Positions 7,493-14,692 of a DNA stretch of 64,000 bases are shown in pieces. A program made the translations under genes and the position numbers. The first letter of the stretch is position 1. Every line of letters begins with the position of its first letter. The notes under the pieces were generated by a model, which saw only the letters and a list, made by a program, of their open reading frames with translations, was not told the origin of the DNA and did not search any database. Source of the DNA: an uncultured Bacteroidales bacterium (GTDB lineage: Bacteria; Bacteroidota; Bacteroidia; Bacteroidales; UBA932); contig CALUPG010000004.1 in NCBI GenBank assembly GCA_944322565.1, forward strand, positions 1-64,000, read 5' to 3'.

Positions 7493-8259
7493 TTGAGCTT
7501 GCCGATGATAAGGTCTGCGACCTTTTTCCCGGACATGAGCATACCTCCGAAGATAGGCCCCATGCGCGGGGTGCCGCTCACTGCTGATGCCGCCATCCCG
7601 CAGACATAGAGCCCCGGGTAGATTTCCTTCGTGCCGTTTACGACTTCATGTTCGCCGGCCACCACATCAAGGGAACGCTCGCCGATTACATCTCCTGTGT
7701 CAGTGGAGAGGCGGATGCCGTTCTTGCGGGCGACTGTCCTGCATATCTCGCTGTCATGCCCGGTGCCGTCGATTACGCATTTTGCCATGATGTTGAGCGG
7801 GTCCACATGCAGCCCTTCGCGGAGCACCGGAGTCCAGTTCACGACCACGCCGCTCACGACATTGTTCTTGAACACCACATCCTCCACGGAGTAGCAGTTG
7901 AAGATGGTGGCACCCTCATGCACTGCCTTGTAGAGCAGGGCAGAGGTGCTCTCAACGGAATCCATCACATACAGCCCGTCGCCATACGGCTTATAGTTGA
8001 TTCCAAAATCTTTCACAATGCCAAGTGCCTCTTCCTGCACTACAATCTGGTTGAACATCATGGCACCTCCCCACATTCCTCCACCCGGAGACAGCTTGCG
8101 GTCAAACTGTGCCACCTTCAGGCCTGCCTTGGCCAGATAATATGCTGCCACTATGCCTGACGGGCCTCCTCCCACTATGGCGACATCGATGTCAAGATTC
8201 CTTTCAAGTTTTTCAAAGTAGGTACTTATGATACCACGTGAAACATTCTTCTCAATCAT
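7489..8259 (-). CDS. thi4: Thi4-type ADP-thiazole synthase, sulfide-dependent class
   Basis: The 256-aa enzyme makes the thiazole moiety of thiamin from NAD, glycine and a sulfur source. It has an FAD/NAD-binding GGGPSG motif (residues 30-35), SPGGGMWGG (57-65), DGTGHDSE and C-terminal GTPRMGPIFGGM. In yeast THI4 a Cys in the xxDP region donates its own sulfur; here the equivalent segment is GLHVDPL with His151, as in Methanocaldococcus jannaschii Thi4, which uses free sulfide catalytically. No thiG, thiH, thiS or thiF is in the window. It lies between thiE and the TenI-like gene. Confidence 0.85.
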   Translation of the reverse strand: MIEKNVSRGIISTYFEKLERNLDIDVAIVGGGPSGIVAAYYLAKAGLKVAQFDRKLSPGGGMWGGAMMFNQIVVQEEALGIVKDFGINYKPYGDGLYVMDSVESTSALLYKAVHEGATIFNCYSVEDVVFKNNVVSGVVVNWTPVLREGLHVDPLNIMAKCVIDGTGHDSEICRTVARKNGIRLSTDTGDVIGERSLDVVAGEHEVVNGTKEIYPGLYVCGMAASAVSGTPRMGPIFGGMLMSGKKVADLIIGKLK

Positions 8260-8297
8260 TGTTATCGTTTGTTTAATAATTTATAACCTGTTCAATT

Positions 8298-8360
8298 GTA
8301 TTTGCCGGATTCACTTGTGTATTTGCCGGATTCACTTGTGTATTTGTCGGATTCACTTGC
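8298..8360. repeat. Tandem repeat, 3 x 21 bp
   Basis: Three consecutive copies (8298-8318, 8319-8339, 8340-8360) of a unit containing TATTTGCCGGATTCACTTG. They differ by one base within the unit and one at the end. The last copy includes the final codon and stop of thiE (minus strand), so the array looks like repeated duplication of the thiE 3' end. Confidence 0.9.
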
Positions 8361-9015
8361 CGTATACCAGAGCGGCAATCTTTCTCATTTCCGCAACCGG
8401 GTCTGCCGCTCTCAGTATGCTTCCGCTCAGTGCTATGCCGCTGACCCCTGTCGAGAGTATCTCCGGGATGTCGGCAAGACATATTCCTCCTATCGCCACT
8501 ATTGGCAGTGCAATGCCCCCGGCTTTCATCCCGGCGACAAGCCTTCTGTATCCTTCAGACCCGAGCACCGGGGCGAGGTTTTTCTTGGTGGTGGTAAAAC
8601 GGAACGGCCCGCAACCTATATAGTCAGCCCCCTGTGCGGCAAGCCTGCTGATGTCCTCGAAAGTATTGGCTGTCCCTCCGATGATGAATCCGTTTCCCGC
8701 CATCTCCCTGGCCTTGTCCACGGGCATGTCATTCTTGCCCAGATGGACTCCGTCCGCACCGGCCTTCATCGCGGCTTGCACATGGTCGTCTATTATGAAT
8801 ACTGCACCGCGCCGCCTGCATTCAGGCGATATCATCCCTGCTGTCCGTTCCACCTCTTCCTCCGTGGCATCCTTCATCCTCAGCTGAATCCACCTGCATC
8901 CGCCTTCAAGAGCCAGCATCGCCGCATCAAAATACGAATATTTCTCCGTAAAATGCGTGATGAACTGCAGCCTGCAGGCATTCTTCATGTCCGGTGTCAT
9001 TCCCATTGTCAGCAT
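8353..9015 (-). CDS. thiE: Thiamin phosphate synthase
   Basis: The 220-aa TIM barrel joins hydroxymethylpyrimidine diphosphate and thiazole phosphate. The signatures QLRMKD, IDDHVQAAMKAGADGVHLG, GGTANT, GCGPFRFTTTKKN and PIVAIGGI are all present. The start could instead be the internal Met4 or Met6. A TAnnTTTG box (TATATTTG, 9041-9034 on the minus strand) lies about 20 bp upstream, leaving no room for a TPP riboswitch. It heads the thiE-thi4-tenI-like group. Confidence 0.88.
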   Translation of the reverse strand: MLTMGMTPDMKNACRLQFITHFTEKYSYFDAAMLALEGGCRWIQLRMKDATEEEVERTAGMISPECRRRGAVFIIDDHVQAAMKAGADGVHLGKNDMPVDKAREMAGNGFIIGGTANTFEDISRLAAQGADYIGCGPFRFTTTKKNLAPVLGSEGYRRLVAGMKAGGIALPIVAIGGICLADIPEILSTGVSGIALSGSILRAADPVAEMRKIAALVYGK

Positions 9016-9074
9016 ACTGTATCAAACGAGATGCAAATATATATCATAACGCCCAATTTTGTATCTGCCGGAGA

Positions 9075-9230
9075 GAACAAAAGTGTCCGGCACATGGCCC
9101 CTGCTAGTCATCCGAACAAAAGTGTCCGGCGCATAGCCCCTGCGAATCATCCGAACAAAAGTGTCCGGCACATGGCCCCTGCTAGTCATCCGAATAAAAG
9201 TGTCCGGCACATAGCCCCAGCGAGGTGAAT
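9075..9230. repeat. Tandem repeat, 4 x 39 bp
   Basis: Four units start at 9075, 9114, 9153 and 9192, each beginning GAA(C/T)AAAAGTGTCCGG. Copies 1 and 3 are almost identical while 2 and 4 carry a few substitutions. Because 39 is divisible by 3, the array leaves open frames on both strands, which I treat as artefacts. It lies upstream of thiE. Confidence 0.95.
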
Positions 9231-9529
9231 TTTACTCTTTCGGCAAGCCCCTGGAGATTATTGTCTGTACGGTCATTCGGCGGCGCGGCCGGTGGAGCCC
9301 CAAAATGCTGTCCACCAGGCGCGCTTTTGCCGGGTTTTCGCGCCCGACGGCATTTTCAAAATGCCAACGGCCACACTTTTGCGGGAAAATCGCGGCCGGT
9401 GGGTGCCAATACGCATATCCACCGGCCACGTTTACGAAATCAGCACGTTTACGAAATCAACACGGATTGAAATCAGCACGGATTTCCTGCTGATGCCATT
9501 ATATCATTTCCATCATTTTTTCATTTCCT
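9231..9529. other. Gene-free stretch with hairpins
   Basis: No convincing gene is present. It contains a perfect palindrome GGCATTTTCAAAATGCC (9349-9365) and a 9-bp perfect stem GGCCGGTGG/CCACCGGCC (9394-9402 with 9419-9427). A weaker GGTGGA/TCCACC pair lies near 9290-9310. The first part is GC-rich and the last part AT-rich. Confidence 0.6.
9428..9477. repeat. Tandem repeat, about 3 x 17 bp
   Basis: ACGTTTACGAAATCAGC (9428-9444) is followed by a copy with one change (9445-9461) and a diverged 16-bp copy (9462-9477). It lies between the 9394 hairpin and the TetR promoter. Confidence 0.8.
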
Positions 9530-9561
9530 TTGACAACATATCAATAAAAAATCTATATTTG
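9530..9561 (+). promoter_or_regulatory. Promoter of the TetR-family regulator gene
   Basis: TTG (9530-9532), a 21-bp spacer and TATATTTG (9554-9561) match the Bacteroidota promoter consensus. Transcription would begin near 9566, about 25 bp before the first in-frame ATG. Confidence 0.75.
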
Positions 9562-9591
9562 CACATGTATTAACAATGCTGTTAAATAATA

Positions 9592-10446
9592 TTGTTAAAC
9601 ATATCTGTGAATGCGGAGACATCTGTGAATATGGAAACATCTGTGAATATGGAAACATCTGTGAATATGGAAACATCTGTAAATATGGAAACATCTGTGA
9701 ATATGGAAACATCTGTAAATATGAAGACATCTGTAAATATGAAGACATCTGTGAATATGGAGAACCGGGAGCCGAAGAACAAGGAGCAGGAAATAATGGA
9801 AGCGGCGGAGGAGCTGTTTCTGGACATGGGTTATAATCAGGCCACGACTACGATGATTGCGAAAAGGGCCGGGGTCACCCATGCCATGCTCCATTATTAT
9901 TTCAGGACCAAGGAACATGTCTTCATGAAAGTTCTGGAGAAGATTCTCGGGGAGCTGATGCAGTCGTTCCGCCCCGTGATGTCCAGGGACGAACCTTTCT
10001 GGGAGACCCTGGAAAAAGGTATTTCAACTCATTTTGACTTTCTCTCGAAGCACCCTCGCTTTGTCCCGTTCCTTTATGACACTTTGATTCATAATCCGGA
10101 ACTAATTGGACGCATGAAGGAGAATTTCCTGCCGGTCATCGAGAGAGTCTTCAAGTTTCATGTCGGGAGGATACGGGATGAGATGGACAGCGGCAGAATC
10201 AGCCGGATAGACCCGGTGCAGCTGATGGCTGACATTGTGACCCTGAATATGTCCGCTTTCCTGCTGATGCCTGTGGCCTGTAGACTGACCGGAGCAGCAT
10301 CGAAAACACTTGACGGCTCTGGTGCAGCTTCGGCATCGGCCTGTACCCATACGCAGCCCGGTCAGTCAGAGAAAAATCCGTTTCTTGAGGCCAGGAAAGC
10401 TGAAATAATAGCCCTTGTCAAATACAGGCTGTACGGAAAGCTCTGA
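9592..10446 (+). CDS. TetR/AcrR-family regulator with a repeat-encoded N-terminus
   Basis: Residues about 63-110 form the TetR DNA-binding domain (IMEAAEELFLDMGY...MIAKRAGVTHAMLHYYFRTKE), followed by a helical ligand domain. From the first ATG the protein is 284 aa, with a TSVNME hexapeptide repeated about eight times. Every 18-bp repeat carries an in-frame ATG, and the last (9757) would give a normal 229-aa TetR protein. Which start is used cannot be decided from sequence. It lies just ahead of a TolC-HlyD-ABC exporter and probably controls it, like E. coli CecR and ybhGFSR (inference). Confidence 0.85.
   Translation: MLNISVNAETSVNMETSVNMETSVNMETSVNMETSVNMETSVNMKTSVNMKTSVNMENREPKNKEQEIMEAAEELFLDMGYNQATTTMIAKRAGVTHAMLHYYFRTKEHVFMKVLEKILGELMQSFRPVMSRDEPFWETLEKGISTHFDFLSKHPRFVPFLYDTLIHNPELIGRMKENFLPVIERVFKFHVGRIRDEMDSGRISRIDPVQLMADIVTLNMSAFLLMPVACRLTGAASKTLDGSGAASASACTHTQPGQSEKNPFLEARKAEIIALVKYRLYGKL
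9601..9762. repeat. Tandem repeat, 9 x 18 bp over the TetR start region
   Basis: The unit is ACATCTGTGAATATGGAA. The first copy (9601-9618) is degenerate and the following eight are nearly identical, varying mainly at GTGAAT/GTAAAT and GGAA/GAAG. The 18-bp unit keeps frame, and all but the first copy contain an ATG in the TetR frame. Changes in copy number would alter the number of possible starts and the N-terminal length without frameshifting. Confidence 0.95.
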
Positions 10447-10462
10447 AGACCGGGCGGCAGCT

Positions 10463-10534
10463 GATGTAATCTTGTAATATGACAATTGATGTGATCTTGT
10501 AATATGACAGTTATAGGTATGTAATATGACAGTT
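10463..10534. repeat. Tandem repeat, about 3 x 25 bp ending on the tolC-like start codon
   Basis: Copies at 10463-10487 and 10488-10512 (25 bp) and a shorter 10513-10534 copy share TTGTAATATGACA or GTAATATGACAGTT. The ATG of the third copy (10526) is the start codon of the TolC-like gene. The ATG GAC frames in the earlier copies are not continuous with it. Confidence 0.85.
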
Positions 10535-11809
10535 AAGGGTATTGTGAAAAAACTTGAATGCATTGCTGCTCTGCTGCTTGCCTCTCTGGTATTCCAGCGG
10601 CAGGCCGTGGCGCAGGTGACAATCGACAGTTGCATGAGGATGGCGCGGGAGAATTATCCGCAGATCCGGCAGCTTAATCTCATAGAAGAGGCTTCCCGTT
10701 ATGAGATTGCATCCATAGCGAAGTCATGGCTTCCGCACCTGAACATCTCCGGCAAGGCCACATATCAGTCCGATGTGGTGGAGATGCCGTTCGACATCCA
10801 GGGGTTCACATTTGACCTGCCTCATGACCAGTATTCCCTTGTCGGGGAAATCAGCCAGACCATCTGGGACGGCGGCACGACCGGAAGCCAGAAGGATGTG
10901 GCTGCGTCCGGTGCCAGGGTGCAGAAAGAGCAGGTGGAGGTTTCCCTCTATGCGATAAATGAGAGGGTGGAGAAAATATTCCTCGGGATTCTGCTCTATG
11001 ACGGACAGCTGAAACAGAACGGCATATTGATGCAAAGCCTGCAGAGAAATGCCCGGCAGGCACAGGCATGCATCGAGAGCGGCACTGCCTGCCGTTCCGA
11101 CCTTGAGATGATAGAGGTGAACATCCTCAACTGCGAACAGCAGAGGGACGAACTGGAAAAAGACCGGAGCACATATGTGGCAATGCTTGAAAAGCTCACT
11201 GGGACCAGTCTGGCAGGGCAGGAATTCGTTGTCCCGGATGAAAACGCAGACTGGCTTATGCGGGATGACATCCTGAGGCCTGAGCTCGGCCTGTATGACG
11301 CCCAGCTGCAGCAGCAGGAGGCGATGGTCCGCCAGCTCAATTCGAAAATCTCCCCGAAATTCTCACTTTCCCTGCAGGGAGGGGTCGGCCGGCCGGGCCT
11401 GAACATATTGGAAAATACTTTCCAGCCGTACTGGACGGCCGGAGTCAGGATGTCCTGGGACATAGGCGCCCTGTACACGAGAAAGGATGAGAAGCGCAAG
11501 CTTGACGCCCAGATCCGGAAAATCGAGTCGGACAGGGAGACATTCCTGTTCAATGCCGGGCTTGATGCCGTACAGATGAGGAGTTCCGTCGACAAGGCAA
11601 GGGCCCTGCTGGAGCGTGACAAGAAAATAATTGCACTGAGGGAATCAATCCGTTCCGCCGGCGAGGAGCAGTACCGCAACGGTGTCATCACCATGACTGA
11701 CCTGATGTCCAGGATAGACGACGAATACAATGCCAGGGTGGCCGAGTCAATCCACAGAATCCAGCTCCTCATGGCCATCTATGACCTCAGGAACTGCATG
11801 GGATACTGA
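10526..11809 (+). CDS. TolC-family outer-membrane efflux protein
   Basis: The 427-aa protein has a signal peptide ending around RQAVAQ, then the two OEP domains with long helices typical of TolC-type trimeric channels (VTIDSCMRMARENYPQIRQL at the N-terminal repeat, heptad-rich helices around 150-220 and 330-400, YRNGVITMTDLMSRIDDEYNAR near the end). It is probably the outer-membrane duct for the exporter encoded downstream. The start codon lies in the last copy of a tandem repeat. Confidence 0.9.
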   Translation: MTVKGIVKKLECIAALLLASLVFQRQAVAQVTIDSCMRMARENYPQIRQLNLIEEASRYEIASIAKSWLPHLNISGKATYQSDVVEMPFDIQGFTFDLPHDQYSLVGEISQTIWDGGTTGSQKDVAASGARVQKEQVEVSLYAINERVEKIFLGILLYDGQLKQNGILMQSLQRNARQAQACIESGTACRSDLEMIEVNILNCEQQRDELEKDRSTYVAMLEKLTGTSLAGQEFVVPDENADWLMRDDILRPELGLYDAQLQQQEAMVRQLNSKISPKFSLSLQGGVGRPGLNILENTFQPYWTAGVRMSWDIGALYTRKDEKRKLDAQIRKIESDRETFLFNAGLDAVQMRSSVDKARALLERDKKIIALRESIRSAGEEQYRNGVITMTDLMSRIDDEYNARVAESIHRIQLLMAIYDLRNCMGY

Positions 11810-11843
11810 TAGGAATTTGTACTGTTATAATCATTTGCATTGG

Positions 11844-11950
11844 CCGGACATGAAAAGGTCCGTGCCGGCGTGGCCGCCCGTGGCCTCGTGAACGGGAGGG
11901 ACCCGCGCCCGCGTGGGAGGGATTTACCGCACGGACCTTTTTATGTCCGG
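11844..11950. repeat. Long inverted repeat between tolC-like and hlyD-like genes
   Basis: Arms 11844-11865 and 11929-11950 are complementary over 22 nt with one mismatch (CCGGACAT, then AAAAGGTCCGTGC on the left), enclosing a GC-rich 63-nt loop. The right arm contains TTTTT in the middle. It could be a transcription attenuator within the operon, a terminator or the remains of a small inverted-repeat element. Extending hlyD upstream into it is not needed. Confidence 0.75.
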
Positions 11951-11984
11951 TGCGCCAAAGGATAAATTGTTAAAATTATATTTT

Positions 11985-12887
11985 ATGAAATCACATGCAG
12001 TCAATGCGGCGCTGGCCGCCGCTGCTCTTCTTTCCGCCGCCGGCTGCGGCATGAGGGAACCTGATTACGATGCCTGCGGACAGATAAATGCGACGGAGGT
12101 GATTGTCTCTGCGGAAAGCAGCGGAAGAATCATCAGCTTTTCCGTCACGGAAGGAGACAGGCTGAAAGCCGGCGAATGTGCCGGGCAGATAGATTCCGTG
12201 CAGACATGGCTCCAGAAAGAGGAATTGCTCAGCAGGAAGAAAAGCGCGGAAGTGAAGCTTGTGGACATGGAATGCCAGACCCGCGCCCAGTATGCCCGGT
12301 TAGAGAATCTGAAAAACGAGCTGAAGCGTTCCCGTGACCTGCTTGAAAAAGATGCCGGGACACAGAAACAGGTCGATGACCTCGAGTCGGAAATCAGTGT
12401 CCTGGAAGGGCAGATAGCCGCTGCGGAACAGAATTACAGGCAGAACAACGAGAGCGTCAGGGCCGAGATGGCCACTCTTGATGTCCAGATTGCCCAGACG
12501 GGTGACAAGCTCAGGAAATGCCGGATAATTGCTCCCGTTTCAGGGACCGTCCTTGAGAAATATGCAGAGGAAGGGGAAAGCGTCACTTCCGGACGGCAGT
12601 TATTCAAAATCGCCGACATGGACAATCTCTATGTCAAGGCATACTTCCCTTCGGCCCGGCTTGCGGACCTTCATGTCGGGGACACTGTGAAAGTCATCCC
12701 GGACGACGGGACTGCAAAGCCTGCGGAATACGAAGGCACGGTGACATGGATTTCCGATGAGGCAGAATTCACCCCGAAAAACATCCAGACCCGGGATGAG
12801 CGGGCTGACCTCGTCTATGCGGTAAAGGTGGCGGTCAGGAATGACGGCGGCCTCAGGCTCGGGATGTACGCCTATGTCATCATTTAG
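11985..12887 (+). CDS. HlyD/YbhG-type membrane fusion lipoprotein
   Basis: The start at 11985 is chosen because it yields a signal peptide with lipobox SAAG-C; the open frame extends further upstream but only through the inverted repeat. The 300-aa protein has a biotinyl-lipoyl-like half (INATEVIVSAESSGRI), a long coiled-coil hairpin at about 70-180 and a second lipoyl half (KCRIIAPVSGTVLEKYAEEGE). It bridges the inner-membrane ABC transporter and the TolC-like channel. Confidence 0.88.
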   Translation: MKSHAVNAALAAAALLSAAGCGMREPDYDACGQINATEVIVSAESSGRIISFSVTEGDRLKAGECAGQIDSVQTWLQKEELLSRKKSAEVKLVDMECQTRAQYARLENLKNELKRSRDLLEKDAGTQKQVDDLESEISVLEGQIAAAEQNYRQNNESVRAEMATLDVQIAQTGDKLRKCRIIAPVSGTVLEKYAEEGESVTSGRQLFKIADMDNLYVKAYFPSARLADLHVGDTVKVIPDDGTAKPAEYEGTVTWISDEAEFTPKNIQTRDERADLVYAVKVAVRNDGGLRLGMYAYVII

Positions 12888-12901
12888 TCGTTGCCGCAGT
12901 C

Positions 12902-13024
12902 GGAAATAATTGCCGCTATTGGAAATAATTGCCGCTGTCGGAAGTTATTGCGAGGTAAGGGAAGTAATTGCAAATTAAGGGAAGTAATTGCAGATTAAGG
13001 GAAATAATTGCAGATTAAGGGAAA
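12902..13024. repeat. Tandem repeat, 6 x 19-20 bp filling the hlyD-ABC gap
   Basis: Units are GGAAATAATTGCCGCTATT-like (first two, 19 bp) then GGAAGTAATTGCAAATTAAG-like (20 bp; starts 12940, 12960, 12980, 13000). A partial seventh copy, GGAAATG, supplies the ATG of the first ATPase gene. The array occupies almost the whole 136-bp gap between two genes of one operon. Confidence 0.9.
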
Positions 13025-13956
13025 TGAACGCCATAGAAATAGACAGCATATCCAAGAGCTATGGGCAAGCCAGGGCTCTGCAGGATGTCTCCCTGACAGT
13101 GAATCAGGGCGAAATCTTCGGCCTGATAGGTCCTGACGGGGCGGGGAAGACCACCCTGTTCCGCATCATGACCACCCTGATGCTGGCTGATTCCGGTTCC
13201 GGAAAAGTCTGCGGACTGGACATAGTGAAGGACTTTGCCCGTCTGCGGCGCATCATAGGATATATGCCCGGCCGCTTTTCCCTCTATCAGGACCTGAGCG
13301 TCAGGGAGAACCTGGACTATTTTGCCACTCTCTTCGGAACCACCGTCAGGGAAAATTATGAAAATATCAGGGAAATATATTCTCAGATAGAACCGTTCGC
13401 AGACCGCAGGGCCGGGAAACTCTCCGGCGGCATGAAGCAGAAGCTGGCACTCTGCTGTGCCCTCGTGCACAAGCCTTCGGTCCTGTTCCTGGACGAGCCG
13501 ACCACTGGCGTGGATGCCGTCAGCCGCAAGGATTTCTGGACAATGCTCGCCAGAATCAAGGCATCGGGGGTGACGGTGTTCGTCTCCACCCCATATATGG
13601 ATGAGGCGGCGATGTGTGACAGGCTTGCCCTCATAAGGGACGGCGTTATAATAGGTACGGGCACTCCGGAAGAAATCATTTCCGGATTTCCGTTCCGGCT
13701 GCTTTCAGTAAGAGGGAGACGGATGTATCCGCTCCTGAAGCAGCTCCGGAAAACTGACGGTGTCATAAGCTGCTTTTCTTTCGGGGATTCCCATCATGTG
13801 ACATATAGTCCTGAAGTGACCGGGAAAGAGCAGATTCTTGCCGGACTTGCACAAGCAGGCTTCGGAGACTGTACGGCAAGGGAAATCAGCCCCGGGATAG
13901 AGGACTGCTTCATGTGGCTCTCCCACGGGAATGGCAACGGCAGGCAGGATTGTTAA
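13024..13956 (+). CDS. ABC transporter ATP-binding protein (first half of a YbhF-like pair)
   Basis: The 310-aa ATPase has Walker A GPDGAGKTT, signature LSGGMKQK, Walker B VLFLDEPTTGVD, and a C-terminal extension after the H-loop region. The H-loop position is occupied by VSTPYMDEA (Pro rather than His), which suggests a degenerate ATP site. The true start is 13024 rather than 12988, because the region before it is repeat DNA. With the next gene it corresponds to the two halves of E. coli YbhF. Confidence 0.88.
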   Translation: MNAIEIDSISKSYGQARALQDVSLTVNQGEIFGLIGPDGAGKTTLFRIMTTLMLADSGSGKVCGLDIVKDFARLRRIIGYMPGRFSLYQDLSVRENLDYFATLFGTTVRENYENIREIYSQIEPFADRRAGKLSGGMKQKLALCCALVHKPSVLFLDEPTTGVDAVSRKDFWTMLARIKASGVTVFVSTPYMDEAAMCDRLALIRDGVIIGTGTPEEIISGFPFRLLSVRGRRMYPLLKQLRKTDGVISCFSFGDSHHVTYSPEVTGKEQILAGLAQAGFGDCTAREISPGIEDCFMWLSHGNGNGRQDC

Positions 13957-13969
13957 TTGTGACAGGAAA

Positions 13970-14692
13970 ATGGACCGTAATGCAGTGGAAATAAGAAATC
14001 TCACAAAGAAATTCGGGGATTTCACGGCAGTGGACAATATCAGCTTCAATGTGCGGAAGGGAGAGATTTTCGGCTTTCTCGGGGCAAACGGGGCAGGCAA
14101 GACCACGGCCATGAGGATTCTGTGCGGCCTGAGCCTTCCGACGGCAGGTGAGGGTACGGTGGCCGGATATGACATCAACACGCAGCAGGAGAAAATCAAG
14201 AGGCACATAGGTTACATGAGCCAGAAATTCTCCCTGTATCCTGACCTGACGGTGAGGGAGAATATCCGTCTTTTCGGAGGAATCTACGGGCTCCGCGACA
14301 GACAGATCCGGGAGAAGACCGATGCCCTGCTGGGAATGCTGGAGATGCAGTCTGAGAAAGACAGGTTCGCGGGCTCTCTTCCCCTGGGATGGAAGCAGAA
14401 GCTGGCGTTCAGCATAGCCATGATTCATGACCCTGAAATCATTTTCCTTGACGAGCCTACCGGAGGCGTCGACCCCGAGACGAGACGGCGGTTCTGGGAG
14501 ATGATATATGATGCCTCCGAAAAGGGAACGACGGTCTTTGTGACGACACACTATATGGACGAGGCCGAATACTGCGACCGGGTCTCTGTCATGGTCGACG
14601 GGAGAATCGCGGCCCTTGATTCTCCTGAGAGACTGAAGTCGGAGTATGGGGCGGATAACATGGATGAGGTTTTCAGAATCATAGTCAGATGA
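13970..14692 (+). CDS. ABC transporter ATP-binding protein (second half of a YbhF-like pair)
   Basis: The 240-aa ATPase has Walker A GANGAGKTT, a divergent signature LPLGWKQK in place of LSGGQ, Walker B IIFLDEPTGGVD and an intact H-loop VTTHYMDEA. The two proteins complement one another: the first has a good signature and poor H-loop, the second the reverse. This is what a heterodimer with one competent site would show. The start at 13970 follows the previous stop by 13 bp; the last bases overlap the next start (ATGA). Confidence 0.88.
   Translation: MDRNAVEIRNLTKKFGDFTAVDNISFNVRKGEIFGFLGANGAGKTTAMRILCGLSLPTAGEGTVAGYDINTQQEKIKRHIGYMSQKFSLYPDLTVRENIRLFGGIYGLRDRQIREKTDALLGMLEMQSEKDRFAGSLPLGWKQKLAFSIAMIHDPEIIFLDEPTGGVDPETRRRFWEMIYDASEKGTTVFVTTHYMDEAEYCDRVSVMVDGRIAALDSPERLKSEYGADNMDEVFRIIVR

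Noticed and set aside
9005..9080. TPP riboswitch upstream of thiE
   Set aside because: The leader between the likely promoter and start is too short and the conserved THI-box sequences were not seen.
8296..9228. 310-codon plus-strand ORF overlapping thiE
   Set aside because: It is antisense to thiE and its ends run through the 21-bp and 39-bp repeats, whose lengths are multiples of three and leave all frames open.
9075..9762. Repeat arrays as CRISPR
   Set aside because: Units follow each other directly without variable spacers, and no cas genes are present; they are tandem minisatellites.
13910..14551. 213-codon minus-strand ORF in the second ATPase gene
   Set aside because: Antisense to a clear ABC ATPase; no independent support.
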